From contig JACATO010000036.1 of the NCBI GenBank assembly GCA_018389105.1, positions 248,001 to 312,000 on the forward strand: a stretch of DNA of 64,000 nucleotides. Reading direction: 5' to 3'. Positions 12,153-24,590 of this stretch are shown piece after piece. The position numbers and the translations under genes were made by a program. Below the pieces are notes generated by a model. The model was not told the DNA's origin and ran no database searches. It worked only from the letters and a program-made list of their open reading frames with translations. The DNA is from Nautilus pompilius (taxonomy: Eukaryota; Mollusca; Cephalopoda; Nautilida; Nautilidae). The stretch's first letter is position 1; every line of letters starts with the position of its first letter.

Positions 12153-13916
12153 TATTGATATTTTTGAAGTTTGTGATATAATAAATGTAAGGTCTCTAGT
12201 TATTACTATTTCCTCTCAATTTCTTAACTGATATAATGCGCACAGCAGCTAGCTAACTTTGTATTTTTGGGACAAAACATCCTGTATTTATTATGTCTGT
12301 CTTGTAAAATCTGCTTTGGTTTAGTGCCAAAAAAAAGATTACCTAATAATACTTCTGAAAACCAGTGATTGTAACACCATATATATTGTTTCTTATTAGG
12401 TAATTATCAATTATTGATTTGATTTTTCTTAGGACAAAGGTTCATTTTTGGAAAGAGTTTTTACGCTCTTTAAATCGTGTAGGTTTTGATTTTATTTATT
12501 GCCATTGTATATTTTTATAATTTGTGTTTATTATTCATTTGTTTTTGCCATGAATTGAGCTATTCACATAGCTTTCAAAGAGTTCTGATGTCCATTGAGC
12601 AGCTATTTTATATGCTGTTGTTGACTGCTGGAGGAAATTCAGGCTTATTTAAACAAGCTACGAAAAAAAATTGAACAGGTGTAGTCATCATGTCAGCAAC
12701 TAGTGGAAACTCTTTATCACCTGACCTGGGCTCTTGAAGATACTCTGTTGAGCTGCCTATCATTTAAGCTGAAGCTTTTGAATGCCTCTTATCCTGTCAG
12801 TATTTCTTGCTTGTGTACATTTAATTTCTAGATTATGATGTCATAAATTCTACAGTATCGATAAGCATCAAACATGGCAGATGTTGCGCATTCTGATGGA
12901 TGTAATTGCTGTTTGGCATAAAAATAACTCATGGAACGAAACAAAGAATTGCCCTGAATGAAGCCTGATTAGAAAGAGTTGTGAACTTAGTTTTCTTTGC
13001 ACGCTAATAAAATCTATGGTTTTCTGATTAAAAAAAAAAAAACTTCATTCTCATTTTTATAATACATGGTGGCATTTGTACCTAGGTTTCTTAAATAAAA
13101 AACATACGCAGGAAAGGGCTTAAAAGTCTCTAAATTAATTGAACAGAAACAATATTGCTGAATGGCTTACTCTGTCTGATTTATTGGACCAGAATTTATT
13201 TAAAACAAATTTCTTGCATTAAAAATGTATGTGGTTTTAATGTTGGCAATAGTATGCCTATTTACTTTTCCATGTCAAGTCCGTATTAATAATTGCTTTC
13301 TTGGTGATACATGGCTTTTGATGGCTTCAGCATAATGCCATAGCATTTCTTTTGCCTATTGTCTAAGAACAATTAACCAAGTGTGGATTATAGCAGAAGG
13401 GGGCCATAGTTATAAACTTCTAAAGAATCAGAGTATGTTAGTTTTCATGAGCTTTATTTCAGTAATACTGTAGTGAATACATGGAACAGTCTATCTGGTA
13501 CAGTTATACAATCTAATACAATCAGTTTATTTAAGAATGATGCTGAATAGTTACTGGTTCTAAATATGTGACTATAACTAACAATGACCAAATATTCTAT
13601 TGTTTTAATCTTTGGTATCTGTGAGTGTGGTTGGTGTATGTTTTTCATATTCATCGTAAATGGAGTGATACTTTATATTTGCAAAATAACTATTATGTTG
13701 ATGGAAAAAATGTATAATCACTTTTGTTCACCTATGGTAAGACTTGAAATCAGATTTATTTAGTAGTGAATCTGCTATAGTTCTTGTTGTGTTTCCTGTT
13801 TAGAACACTAGCCTGACCAGAACGGATGGAGGTTGTGACACTGGAAATATGACTAATATGAAAGTGTGCAGTGTGGCATACTTAATAAAAATCCTATTAG
13901 ACTTCATTTTTTTAGA
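12153..13916. other. AT-rich DNA, no gene seen
   Basis: An A-run lies at about 13030-13041. The short open frames present (12486-12674 plus, 13454-13654 minus) show no domain or family motif. No repeat family was recognised. Confidence 0.45.
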
Positions 13917-14052
13917 TGTGGGGGGTGGGGAAACCCACGAGGCTGACTGGAGAAGAGAGCGTGCTAGAGGGGTACGTCAAACTGAGCCTGTCTGACCAGG
14001 ATTCGAACTCTTAGCATTCCAGTAGTCTGCCATTGGACCACTGTGCTACTCA
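13917..14052 (-). repeat. tRNA-derived SINE, minus orientation
   Basis: Read on the minus strand it begins AGTAGCACAGTGGTCCAATG (box A) and has AGAGTTCGAATCCTGG (box B) about 35 bp later. A conserved body string, GGCTCAGTTTGACGTA, follows. The same body string with a few changes recurs in the copy at 55855-55990, which marks a dispersed family. The tRNA-like head has no proper acceptor stem, so this is a SINE rather than a tRNA gene. Confidence 0.65.
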
Positions 14053-15558
14053 TTTCTTGTTTTTACCTGAGGCTTTTGTAATACTGGAGACTAAAATAAG
14101 GGAGTTTTTATTTAAAATTAGATTTGTATTGCAGGCTTGCTGTTGGTAGACAAAGCGGTGATGTCACTTTTCTCTAGTTTACACACACACGCACGCATAT
14201 ATACATTTTTGAAAAATAGAAAATAAAAAAAATTTCCTCTAAAACAATCTGTGCACATAGGTGCACAGTAAATACTCTATTTTCCTATTAATCTTTGTCA
14301 TATGTGAGAGTCTAAGATTAATTAACTGACAGAACAAATCAGGAGAATCCTACTGCTTGCATTGTTTCTTTCAGACTTGATTAAACTCTCTTTAATAAAA
14401 CCCCAAACTGCACTAGCTGTCAGAATTTACTGGCCTATAGTAACGTGGATAACTCTAAGCTTCACCAGTTATTTTTCCTCCATTTGTAATTTTTTATGAC
14501 AGGTTCTTTATGTAAAGTTTTTTTTTCAGTTTGGCCTTTTTTTTCTTTCTTTTTTTTTTAAATGAAAAAAAAATGCTGTCACAAATGATTTAACTGCTCT
14601 GTAAATTGACATTAATATCTTAAAAATGGTGCATTCCTCAAATTCTGGAATAGCTATGTTTGAAAATATGCATGCCTGATTTATTGTTGGAAAATTGGTT
14701 CTTTCATGTGTTTTTTTTCTTTTTGTCTCTTTGCTCTTCCTGTTTTTGACCTTACTAAGACCACCCAGAGGGGCACTAGTTAGTATTGGACATTTTAGCC
14801 AAATATAGCAGTAATGCAAAATTGTGTGTGTGTGTGTGTGGGGGGGGGGTGAAGCAATATAGGTTTGTCATTACAAAGGGTTATATTTTACCTGTTTTAT
14901 TGCAGCAGACCACACGTTGTGGCTGGGATAACAACATAGCACTGGGACCTGCCGAACTCGTTATAAAATGGTCTCTCTGATTTGTTAATAGCAATTTTTA
15001 CAGTGTAATATGTAGAAAACAACTATTATTATATGGTCTGCATTGAGAAAACTTAGCAGCGAAACAGTTAATGAGAAAGGTACTAAGTGTCATAGCTCTT
15101 ATAGCTCAGTTTGTGCTGAGTAATACAGATTTGAAGGGTAGTAGGGTGCAAATGCATCACAGATGGTATATGGAGGGCTAAAACAACATGAGGAAATTCT
15201 TTATGTAAAAGATAATTTTTAGCTTTGTCATTGTCTATTTTTAAGAGATTCAAAGTTGTATTCTTATTAGGTGGGAGAAAATAATTTGTGATTTTAGATA
15301 GTAATTTTATCTAAATTGATTTATTGCGAGTGAAGCCATTCAACTAAATATGTACCTGATTGTTTTCTCTTTTACTTAACTAAAATACAGGCATTGTTGC
15401 TATTGGGTGACCTAATGGCTCTGAGTGCAAGCTGCCTTGATGTCATAGTCAACATTTTATGTTTTGTAGCAGACATGCAATTAATTCATTGAAGTCATTG
15501 AGTTTAAGTAGTCTTTGTAATATGACTTGTATATTTTTTAATCTCTTTCTCTTCTCAG
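14053..15558. other. AT-rich DNA with GT microsatellite
   Basis: Only simple sequence is identifiable: T/A homopolymers at 14519-14575 and a (GT)n plus G9 tract at about 14823-14849. The open frames 14526-14819 (minus) and 14786-14980 (plus) are driven by these tracts. Confidence 0.45.
14823..14849. repeat. (GT)n plus G-run
   Basis: About nine GT units run straight into nine or ten G, a compound simple repeat. Confidence 0.9.
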
Positions 15559-15666
15559 GTTCTACGCAATACAAGGATCGTGTGTTATTTAAATGAAATG
15601 CCAGTCTAATTTTAGAACTGGAATCTACGATATTCAAATGCAAATACAACTAAAACTGGCTGAAAG
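15559..15666 (+). other. Candidate exon with strong splice sites
   Basis: The acceptor TTAATCTCTTTCTCTTCTCAG (ending 15558) and the donor GCTGAAAG/gtgagt are both close to consensus and bound a 108-nt segment. Read through from upstream, all three frames have stops. An ATG at 15593-15595, however, opens a frame to the donor (24 codons plus 2 nt, including TGIYDIQMQIQLKLAE). The best reading is a 5' exon holding UTR and start codon, or a non-coding RNA exon. I do not recognise the peptide, and no downstream exon in phase 2 was found. Confidence 0.4.
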
Positions 15667-17129
15667 GTGAGTCATAGTATATATAAAAAATAGTTTGACA
15701 CTCTTCTCTTCTTGTGAATCTAAGATTGATTGTACAAGTAACCATTCTTTTTTAATAATTTACACTGACCAAAACTAAATTTTGTTTTCAATTATTATTT
15801 TCTAAAATTAACGGTCTTATTAAATAGTGAAATTTTCTCAAATCATTGTTCTGAGATACAATTAAATTAATCTTCTGCTAAAATTGGGATTATTTTGCAT
15901 CTTTGACAAGAGATAAATGAAAAGAATGGAAATCTTCATTGAAATGTATGAATGAAGAAATAACAGTCTGAATTACTTTGTCATTCTGTTATAAGCTTAT
16001 CAGAAATGTAGAAAATATATATCCTTTTATATTTCTACTTTGTGGTCACTGGTTTATTGAAAAAGAAACTTGCTGGGAAATATAGAAATATTAGATGTTA
16101 GCACAGTTTGGTAACAAAACTTAAAAAATGATGCAATGTTTTACCTTTGGGAATCAGGGTGGGTACTTTTAGAGCTTTACATTACCTAACAATGGAAAAG
16201 TCCTTAAAATCATTAAGTGTGTTAAATGTTTAAAAAAAAAATTGCAATGTTTTTCCATAGTTTGAAATATGTCTTAAAATCATTTGATTGCTCATGTCAT
16301 GTATTTAATGAAGCCTGGTAACATGCAGGCAGGAAAAACTTGACAGCTATTTCAGGAAATAAAAAATGGTGGATTTTTTAGTTATTAGCCAGAGTGTAAG
16401 TCCACGGATCTGTTTAAACTGATCCAGCAAGGAACATCTGGTATTTTGAAAATCCAACATTAGGATAAAAAACTGTAAAATTATATAAGTCTGTAATAGT
16501 ATTTTTTGTTTTCTATTATAGAAATGATATCTTATGTCTGGCTGGCTTTTTTTTTTAATATCTTTTGTTTTGGCACTTGGTTCACCTATAAAATGTTCTG
16601 TAATTTTCGAGAAAGGGCTCCCACATTTTTTTTCCTTCTCTATATTATAGTGAGGGCATTCTACCAAGACAAGGTCTTGTCACTGTCACATTTTGGATAG
16701 TATGAGATATCTTGGAGACTTAATTAGTGCTGCCAATTTTATAGATATCTTGTTTATCAGAGGCTTAAATAATCATTTGTAATTTTAGCCTATAATAATG
16801 AACTTACATAATAAAGAAAAATATCAGACCTAACTAGTGACTATAAAATTAGCTCTTTCAGTCAATTGTTTATAACTTCCAAAACATAAATGTACATGTT
16901 AACAGAAGTGTGCATTTTCAGTGTTTGCAGATTTTCCACTGGAGAGGATGGGGAATGCTACTTATGCTGTAACATCACATTGACATTTTTTTTTGCATAT
17001 AACCTTAGAGTTGTCAGGTGTTATTTTACCTGTAGAGATGCATGCAAACAGTTTTTTTTTTCAAGATGCGCAAGACACTAAAGCTGTTTCCATACAAGAT
17101 GTGAAGACTGCATTCTGCTGAGCCAAGAA
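15667..17129. other. AT-rich DNA, no gene seen
   Basis: No recognisable element. The small frames at 16347-16700 on either strand are low-complexity (Phe- and Lys-rich) translations of A/T runs. Confidence 0.45.
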
Positions 17130-17780
17130 GCCATTGAGTTTTTCTTTGGAATTCATGGCAAGTTTTTAAGTGGAAGATAATTGGATTGACAACGTTTTGT
17201 AGTGTTGAGGCCCACCTCCATCACCAAGTGAACACCCTTGACTGCTTTATCTGGAGTAAGAGCAAACCATATGTATTCGTTGAACAACCTCTTTATGACT
17301 TAGTTGACTGTGCAAGTTGTATTTGTAATCAGTGTCATCACTGGGCCTTATATTTTTGAGGATTCTGCAGTTCATGTTTATAGTTAGTTAGTTGCTGGTG
17401 CACAACTCATGCTATATTACCTGCCTTGAAGGAGAGCAGCATTCATCAGCAACTGTTTATGCAAGAAGGTGCACTACCACATGTTACCACTTCTCTGAAG
17501 AACCAGCTATGTAAAGCTTTTGATCAATGAATCATCAGTAGAGTATTTTTGCACATTTGGGCTCCACAGTCCACCAGTTCTCACATCTGTGGATTTTTGG
17601 TTATGGAGCTTTCTGGAAGCATTGGCGTACCATGACCGTTTGCAGGTGACTGCTGATCTTTAGACTAACATTCATTGACACATTCTTTCTATACACTGTT
17701 GTCATTTGCTTGCAACTGTTAACATTGTCTAGAATCTGATATTGAGGATGTCAGCAGATGTTTAACCAGTTTAGCAAAAT
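17130..17780 (+). pseudogene. Mariner/IS630-superfamily transposase relic
   Basis: Broken frames on the plus strand carry recognisable blocks in the right order. A SKSKPYVFVEQPLYDL-like string (about 17258-17300) is followed by TGPYIFEDSAVHVYS (about 17345-17385). Next comes QEGALPHVTTSLKNQL (about 17463-17510), the position of the QDGAPPH second-Asp motif, here with Glu in place of Asp. Last comes SVDFWLWSFLEALAYHDRL (about 17587-17645), matching the PxDFxLWG third-Asp block. There are several stops and frameshifts and no termini found. This DDE_3-type transposase is long dead. Confidence 0.55.
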
Positions 17781-18329
17781 GCTAATAAAATTTTGTTTTA
17801 ATAAATTGATGTTGGTAAATAAATTTTTACTATTTTCAGATAGTTACAAATCAATTTTAAAATTGACTTGATTATTTCATTGAAATGTCACACACTGACA
17901 AAATTTGCAAATTCTTGGAGTGCATTTCTCATGACTTGTGTGTATACACATTTATGTTTTCAGAGTTAAAAGCAAATGACTGCAGAAAGTAACATTCTGT
18001 ACATTATCTTATTTTTTTCTCTCAAAAAGGTAAGCAGTAAGTATTTCTGAGTCTAGGGTATTTATATATGTTCAAATGTATTCATAGTCTGGTTGAAAAC
18101 AACCTTCATTTTGATCTGAACAAAAAAAAGTTAGTGGAAGCTAAGTTAAATTGTTGGGTAAAACAAAATGGAAATCTGAAACGAAACAAGTATGCAAAAT
18201 TGAAACAATGCCAGTCTGAAAAGATCACAGATAAATTTATGTTAGTAGAAAAGCTTTTAGTAATTCATGTGACTACCACTGATTCCATTACAAGCTTTTC
18301 CACATTTTGTATTAACCAAATCAGATGAT
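17781..18329. other. AT-rich DNA between two transposase relics
   Basis: A Lys/Asn-rich open frame (18068-18328, 86 codons, plus strand) is present. Its composition reflects A/T bias and no motif is visible. The stretch separates a plus-strand relic from a minus-strand Tc1 relic. Confidence 0.4.
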
Positions 18330-19100
18330 CCAGTTGTCATTGTTGGATTTTATACCATTGCTTGACTAAGACCACACTTAGAGACTGTGGGAGGATTTGC
18401 TGACCACAAACATGCCCTTGCAGGATGTCCCAGAACGTGTTTAATCTGTTTTAAGTTTGGAGATCATGCTGGTGCTGTGGACTCTTGAAGTGCAGCATTG
18501 ATAACAACAATCACTGTGTGGATAGTCAGTCAGTGTCATCCATAAAGATGAAGTTGGGATTTCGCTTTCAATTTATCATTCCTCTGCTTGTCATCATTGA
18601 TGTTTAGATTTAGTGAAAAGGACATGGTACCAACAGTTCAAACTTCAGTAAAATGTTGTGTTACCATTGGATGTGTAGCTATTTCAAAGACATCATGTTA
18701 GGGGGGTATGCAGCAGTGCTATTTATTCTGGACTGCATACTACTAGCAAGAAGCATGTTGTCAACTGTATGTCAAAATTCATTGGTTGGTTGCTCTCTAG
18801 AGGTTATTTTGGGAAAATTGTGTTGAAAAATGGTTTCTTGTGGCAAGTTAATGATCCCTACAGCAAGTTAAAATTCTTTGGTATCTAAACAAGGTCTCCA
18901 TGAACTGGCCAGTCTGTTTTTACCTTGTTAATAACATTGCGATAAACATTGTACTGGGAAGCAATGGCAATCTGCATCGTTGCCTTACGAACCACCCTAA
19001 TGACTTTTGTCATCTCATTTGGTGTTAAATTATACCTAAGCATTCCTAAACTGACTTACACCACGTGTAGCCAATCTATAGAGGTAATGGGTTATATGCA
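18330..19100 (-). pseudogene. Tc1-like transposase relic, near full span
   Basis: The minus strand shows the blocks of a Tc1-type transposase in order but across frameshifts and stops. An N-terminal HTH region reads LTPNEMTKVIRVVRKATMQI and continues with IASQYNVYRNVINKV (about 19030-18915). A FMDDTD string (about 18550) sits where FMDDNARPH normally lies. A C-terminal block reads WDILQGHVCGQQILPQSL (about 18435-18380), matching the EHVWDxL region after the third catalytic residue. The middle is badly degraded and no TIRs were found. Confidence 0.6.
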
Positions 19101-22100
19101 AGAATGTATGCAGATAATTGTGAGAGTTGATTTGTACATGAGTTTCAAAGGTTGCCCAGTTCCATAAAAGACGACTATAACATTACATGGTGTATGTGTG
19201 ATGTAATTTGGGTTTTGCAGATCCTCTCAGCCGCAGACTTTGAAATGCTTGTTGATAATGAATAAGGTTAGGCTTGTGTACAAGTTCAGAAACCACTGAA
19301 TTGAATGTCAAAATGAATACAAAACTGTGAATTTATAGATTATTGAATAGAAAATACAGATTGAATAAAAGTTTTTTTTATTACTGTTGCAATCTGTAAG
19401 TTGTTTGTTTTGAATGCTGATGCAAAAATAAAGATAGAAAATATTGCTAATTACCTATATCTGACAAGAATTACAAATATGAACTGCATGGCAGCTCCCG
19501 ATGACCATTTTTGAAATTTTATACTTTTATCACTGACATCAAGCCATAAAAAAAATCAGTATTTAACAGAAGGGAAATGCTTATCAAAATAGTTATTTTT
19601 TAAATGTTTTTTCAAAAGTCTAAAATCAAAACTAGAAAATTAAAAATTTTTTTTTTGTCTCTGTGGTACTCTTCCAAGAATCCATTAGCTTTTTTTTGAA
19701 AATGAATGCCATGGTGTATTGAAGATAGGCTGAACCAAAATCCATACACTAGTACTAAGATTTATTTGGTTTTATGTTTGCTAGTTTGTTAGATTATTCC
19801 CAGCATTTTATAAAATTTATTAGCAGCAGCTGAAACACATTTTCATTCTCTTTAAGTTTTTGGTTTAGAACCATAAATCTATTTTCAAAACTTCTAAAAT
19901 TTGGTTTCTCTAATATTAAAATGTTTTGATTTTTCCTTATTTCCTATTTGAATAATTGTATTTTTTTTTTTTTTTTGGTTAATTTCCATTCTATACCTTG
20001 ACTGACTAAACTAATAAAAATGTTTCTACTTTAAAATGGTTGAATATTAGTTTGTTTGTCATATTATTTGATAGAATTCTTTTATAAACAGTTTTGAATT
20101 GAATCCTAGCGCTCTGAAGTGGCTATCACAGTGTGATCTAGTATATGAGCATTATTTTTGTAATATATGTTGCTTATTCTAAAGCGTGGATGCTTATTAT
20201 TGGAAAAATTCTTTCAGAGACATCACATAAAATGCAGATGGATGATATCTGCAATACATTTCTCTCTCTTTTTTTTTTGCCTAAGACCATAAATTCTTGT
20301 CAGATATTTTGACTCTTTCTGATTTAGCATCTATAAACATTGACAAAAAATGTTAGATTATGTTTTATTTGCAGAAAAGTTAGTTTATGCATTGGACCTT
20401 TAAATCAACTGTCACTGGTACTGGAGAATAAATTTGATTGATATCTATCTTAATCAAAATAAAACTGCCAGGTTGTTTATGCAAATAATTTCATTATGTA
20501 AACATTTTTTTCTGAAATTTGTAATTACAAATGATTTAAACAAATACAAAACAAAATGAAGAAATACCAAAAACAAATCTTTTAACCTGAAACACACACA
20601 AGAAAAAAAAAAAAACGGATATCATCCAGACAATGAAAAAGGCAAAAGGAACAGGTCATGACATCATCTTTAATTTCACAAAGAAAGAAAAATACAAATG
20701 TTTACCGCAGACAAATGATACTGGCCTGTTTGACACTTTAATACGTCTTCCATTCTTCAAAAACTGTTGCACATGAAACCTTAACAGCACATGTGAATGT
20801 CATTTTTCTTTCTTAACCTTCCAAGGTTTTCCTTCTCTTGTTTACACAACCAGACATGGTATACCATATCTCTTCCCTGTGTTTTTTCCCCCCTTTTTGC
20901 TTGCCGTTAAATCCATCAGCATGTTTTTTTTCTGCCATTTAGGCTGTCCCCAATGGTTCCCCTCAGTGTTTATGTAAGCTAATAGTGCTCACGCGATACT
21001 TGACAAACTGTCATTAGCTGCACGCTATGAAATCATAACAAATCGCAACAGATCCTAAACAGATTAATGGTATGTCTGTTTAGGATATTGGCTGTTCACT
21101 GGATTTCTATCTTTATGGCAGATTCATGTAGTACACAAAAAAAGTTTATATTGTTGGAGTTTAGACTGAAATCAAAAATGTACAAAATAAAGTTCTTTAG
21201 TTGCAAGTGCAAACGAACTATTTACACTTAAGAAATACAATGACACTCCTTCCTACCTTTCCTCCTGTAAAAAATACCAGAAAATGTTCTGCCTATGTAT
21301 GATTCTTGTAATTGTGAGAAATAATGGTATATACATTTTGTGCAGCACTGGATAAGTAGAAGTTCATTTTCTTGGGAAAATCCTTGTTAGCTTTAGGCTT
21401 TACAGATGGATGATATTTTGATAAAGTGAAAGTACTGACACTAAGCTGAATAAAAATACCAGTATTGGTCATTGTAGCGCTTTCTAATTCTAGTAAATGT
21501 TCATTAATGAAAGGGAGATAGAAAAAAAATCTTATGCTAAAATGAAGATTTTATAGTAGCGGGTTGAGGAGCTGAGATGAAAATGACAAGGAACTAGGAT
21601 GTTTTATTAGCTCTGGAGTTATTAAGCAGTTTTTAACATTGGCACTTGCTAAAGCTGATGTGTGATTTTAAATTACAGAGTGTAATGTTAATTTTGGAGC
21701 TGGTTAGAACTTGGTTTCATCAGAAACAATACCAAAACTCTAGTTTCATTTCCTTCACTACCACTGTTGTTTAAATATTTTAAAATGATACACATTGCTT
21801 TTTTAAAAAAAATTATACTAAAGACTTTCAAATGAACCAGGCAGAATAGCATTTCTGTAATAGTATCTTGGTGGGCTTCGTTTTGATGTCCCTAGCATTG
21901 TATTCTTTAATTCTCAATGCGATTTACATATAGCACTTCTGTTTACAGTTATTAGCAGTGCTGAGGTGCACATGGATTTGAATTTTAAAAAAAATAAATA
22001 AAAATCAGCTTGTTTTTGGGGGGGGAGAGAGCTGAAGCTCAGAATATGATTCAGTTAAAAGAAAAATGTTTTCTGATCTGTTGAGCTGTTGTCAATAATT

Positions 22101-22285
22101 GGCACCAGTTTCACTTGAATTGTGTCCACTTGTTTCTATTGTTATTTTAAAATACCTTGTCAGAGTTGGATGTTTCTTGAATAGATCTGAATTACTAATG
22201 TATGTTGCATTTCTTTGGAAGATGCCCTGATTTTTCACTACTGCATTTGATTCTTTATGATCATTTCTTTGACTTGCTGCTTCTA
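19101..22285. other. AT-rich DNA, no gene seen
   Basis: T/A homopolymers occur at about 19647-19655, 19961-19977 and 20605-20615. No coding motifs, SINEs or paired terminal repeats were recognised. Confidence 0.45.
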
Positions 22286-22301
22286 TTACACTGGTCAACA
22301 A
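22286..22301 (+). repeat. Left terminal inverted repeat
   Basis: TTACACTGGTCAACAA is a 16/16 reverse complement of 24591-24606. It lies about 320 bp upstream of the start of the element's gene. Confidence 0.75.
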
Positions 22302-22608
22302 GTATTTTCATCAAGCATATGTCAAGGTGTACTTAGTGTAGTTTTTAATGCTGATTTCAAATATACAATTAGTTTTTTGACATCACGTACAGTTTTCAAG
22401 ATGAGAAAGTTTTTTGGTTTTAGCTCATGCATTATATAGAAATTCCAATTAATCACATGTATGCATGTATTTCATTTACATCATGGAAACCTTTAAAATA
22501 AACTACATTATTCATTGCTGCATAGTTCAGATGCAATATTTCATCATCTTAAATTAACCAATCAAGTTTTGTCTGATGAAATAGGTATTTCAACATCTCA
22601 AATTCAAT

Positions 22609-24309
22609 ATGAGTATAACCGTTTGTATCTATTTCCTTACTTGTTTTACAGTGTTAACATTGTCAAGACAGTGTAGAAATCCTCCTGATGTGTTTTGTTA
22701 TGTCTGTGGACAATTTATTGTGAAAGCTCAAAAACGTACAATAACACCAGAGATCAAGAAGATTTATAAGCTATACTTTGACTGTCCTCTTGGAGATCAG
22801 GACAAGTTATGTGCACCACATTTTATCTGCTCAGCTTGCTCAAATGGCTTACGTGACTGGTTCAATAAGAGGAAGAAGTCCATGCCTTTTGCCATTCCAA
22901 TGATATGGAGGGAGCCGAAAGACCATTTTAATAACTGTTATTTTTGCAAAGTAAATGTCACAGGATTTTCTATGAAGAATAAACACAAAATTGTGTATCC
23001 CAATTTGGATTCTGCAATGAGACCTGTGCCTCACAATGGAAGTCTGCCAATTCCAGTTCCACCAGATGATGGTATTGAAACATCAGATGATGATGCTGAC
23101 TGTCACGATAGTGCTGCTAAGGAAGATTACGTGGCTGATGACGATAGCTTTGAACCTCAGAAATTTTCCCAAGCTGAACTGAATGACCTTGTCAGAGACC
23201 TATCCCTCTCAAAAATTAAAGCAGAACTGTTGGCATCAAGACTGAAGGAGAAGTATCTGCTAGAGCACGGTGTTCGTATAACTTATTTTCAGCAGAGAAA
23301 TGTGGTTCTACAAATGTGTTTTTCTGTTGAAGGCCCACTTTGCTTTTGCAGTAACATTGATGGACTTTTCGAATGTTTATCACAAAATCATGATCCTGCA
23401 GAGTAGTGTTTGTTTATTGACTCTTCAAAATGAAGTTTAAAAGCTGTACTTCTCCATAATGGTAATTTGAAGCCCTCCATTCCTATTGCACACTCCGTTC
23501 ATCTTCATGAATCATATGAGAATATGGAAACTTACTTCATGCCATTGCCTATGAAATATACTCGTGGAAAATATGTGGAGATTTAAAAGTCATTGGAATG
23601 TTAATGGGAATGCAGTCAGGTTTCACACAAATACTGTTGTTTCTTGTGTCTATGGGATAGTCGGGCAACTGACAGACATTATTCGGAATCAAACTGGCAG
23701 ACAAGAACATCATACCAGCCAGGACTGTCTAGCGTCAAGAATACACCTCTTGTAGATCCATGTAATGTCCTATTGCCTCCTTTGCACATAAAGCTTGGAT
23801 GATGAAACAGTTTGTAAAGACACTAGGGAGAGAAATGCCAGAGGGTTTGAGTATATTGTAGAAAAGTTTCCCAAAATCACACAGGCGAAGTTGAAAGAGG
23901 GTATCTTTGTCGATCCCAAATTAGAGAAGTACTCAAAGATGTCAACTTCAAGACAACACTGGATGAACTGGAACTGCCTGCCTGGAATGTTTTCAATTGG
24001 ATCTGTGAGAATTTCTTGGGCAACAAGGATGGACTACAAGAATCTCTTCTGAAATGTCACTACTCAGCAATGGGTTGTCGCATGTCACTGAAAGTTCACT
24101 TCTTGGACTCCCATCTGGATTTCTTCGCAGATAACCTTGGAGCAGCGTCTGATGAACATGGTGAAAGATTTCACCAGGACATTAGTGCTATGGAGAAACG
24201 GTAACAAGGCTTCTGGAATGACAGTATGCTGGCTGACTACTGCTGGACACTTTACCGTGATCAACCAGATCAGGAACACCGCAGGAAATCCAAATCACAA
24301 TGTTTCTAA
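22609..24309 (+). pseudogene. Decayed gene for Cys-rich transposase-like protein
   Basis: The 5' frame (22609-23406, 265 codons) starts with an apolar stretch that is probably not coding. It then has a Cys/His region: C30, C33, C59, C68, H71, C74, C77, then WREP, H106, C110 and C113. This is likely zinc-binding. An acidic Asp-rich linker (about 155-180) and a helical SKIKAELLASRLKEKYLLE block follow. Beyond it the family reading continues only across lesions: TAG at 23404, TGA at 23431, TAA at 24202 and at least three frameshifts between 23520 and 23930. Conserved blocks there are LFIDSSK (23410-23430), ICGDLKV (23571-23591), a CCFLCLWDSRATDRHY Cys pair (about 23638-23685), and SDEHGERFHQDISAMEKR (about 24148-24201). 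The end reads FWNDSMLADYCWTLYRD, then TAA at 24307. I recall similar uncharacterised proteins in many invertebrates but no family name. The D/D/E reading is inference. Confidence 0.65.
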
Positions 24310-24590
24310 CTCTGTTGTTCTAACTTTGTCTGACCCATTTTTTGTGTATTCAGCCTTTGTAGAATGATAGTGATGATTTTTAACTCAATAAACTCATTTA
24401 CTTTCTAAAAATAATATGTCCTCATTTATTACGTTAATGATTTCATATATACAAATATGTAAATATTTGCATGTATCTACTGAAAAACTGATACGTGCTG
24501 CATACAAATGGAGTGAAATTTTGAAATCAGCATGAAAAATTAGTCTGAAAAAGTTGGTTTGCATTCATAATGAGTATAATACATTTAATT

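Noticed and set aside
13917..14052. True tRNA gene
   Set aside because: Boxes A and B are present, but no acceptor stem pairing or anticodon arm could be drawn, and a second copy with the same non-tRNA body exists.
22849..23034. Minus-strand frame inside the unknown transposon
   Set aside because: Lies opposite the Cys-rich coding frame, which carries the family motifs.
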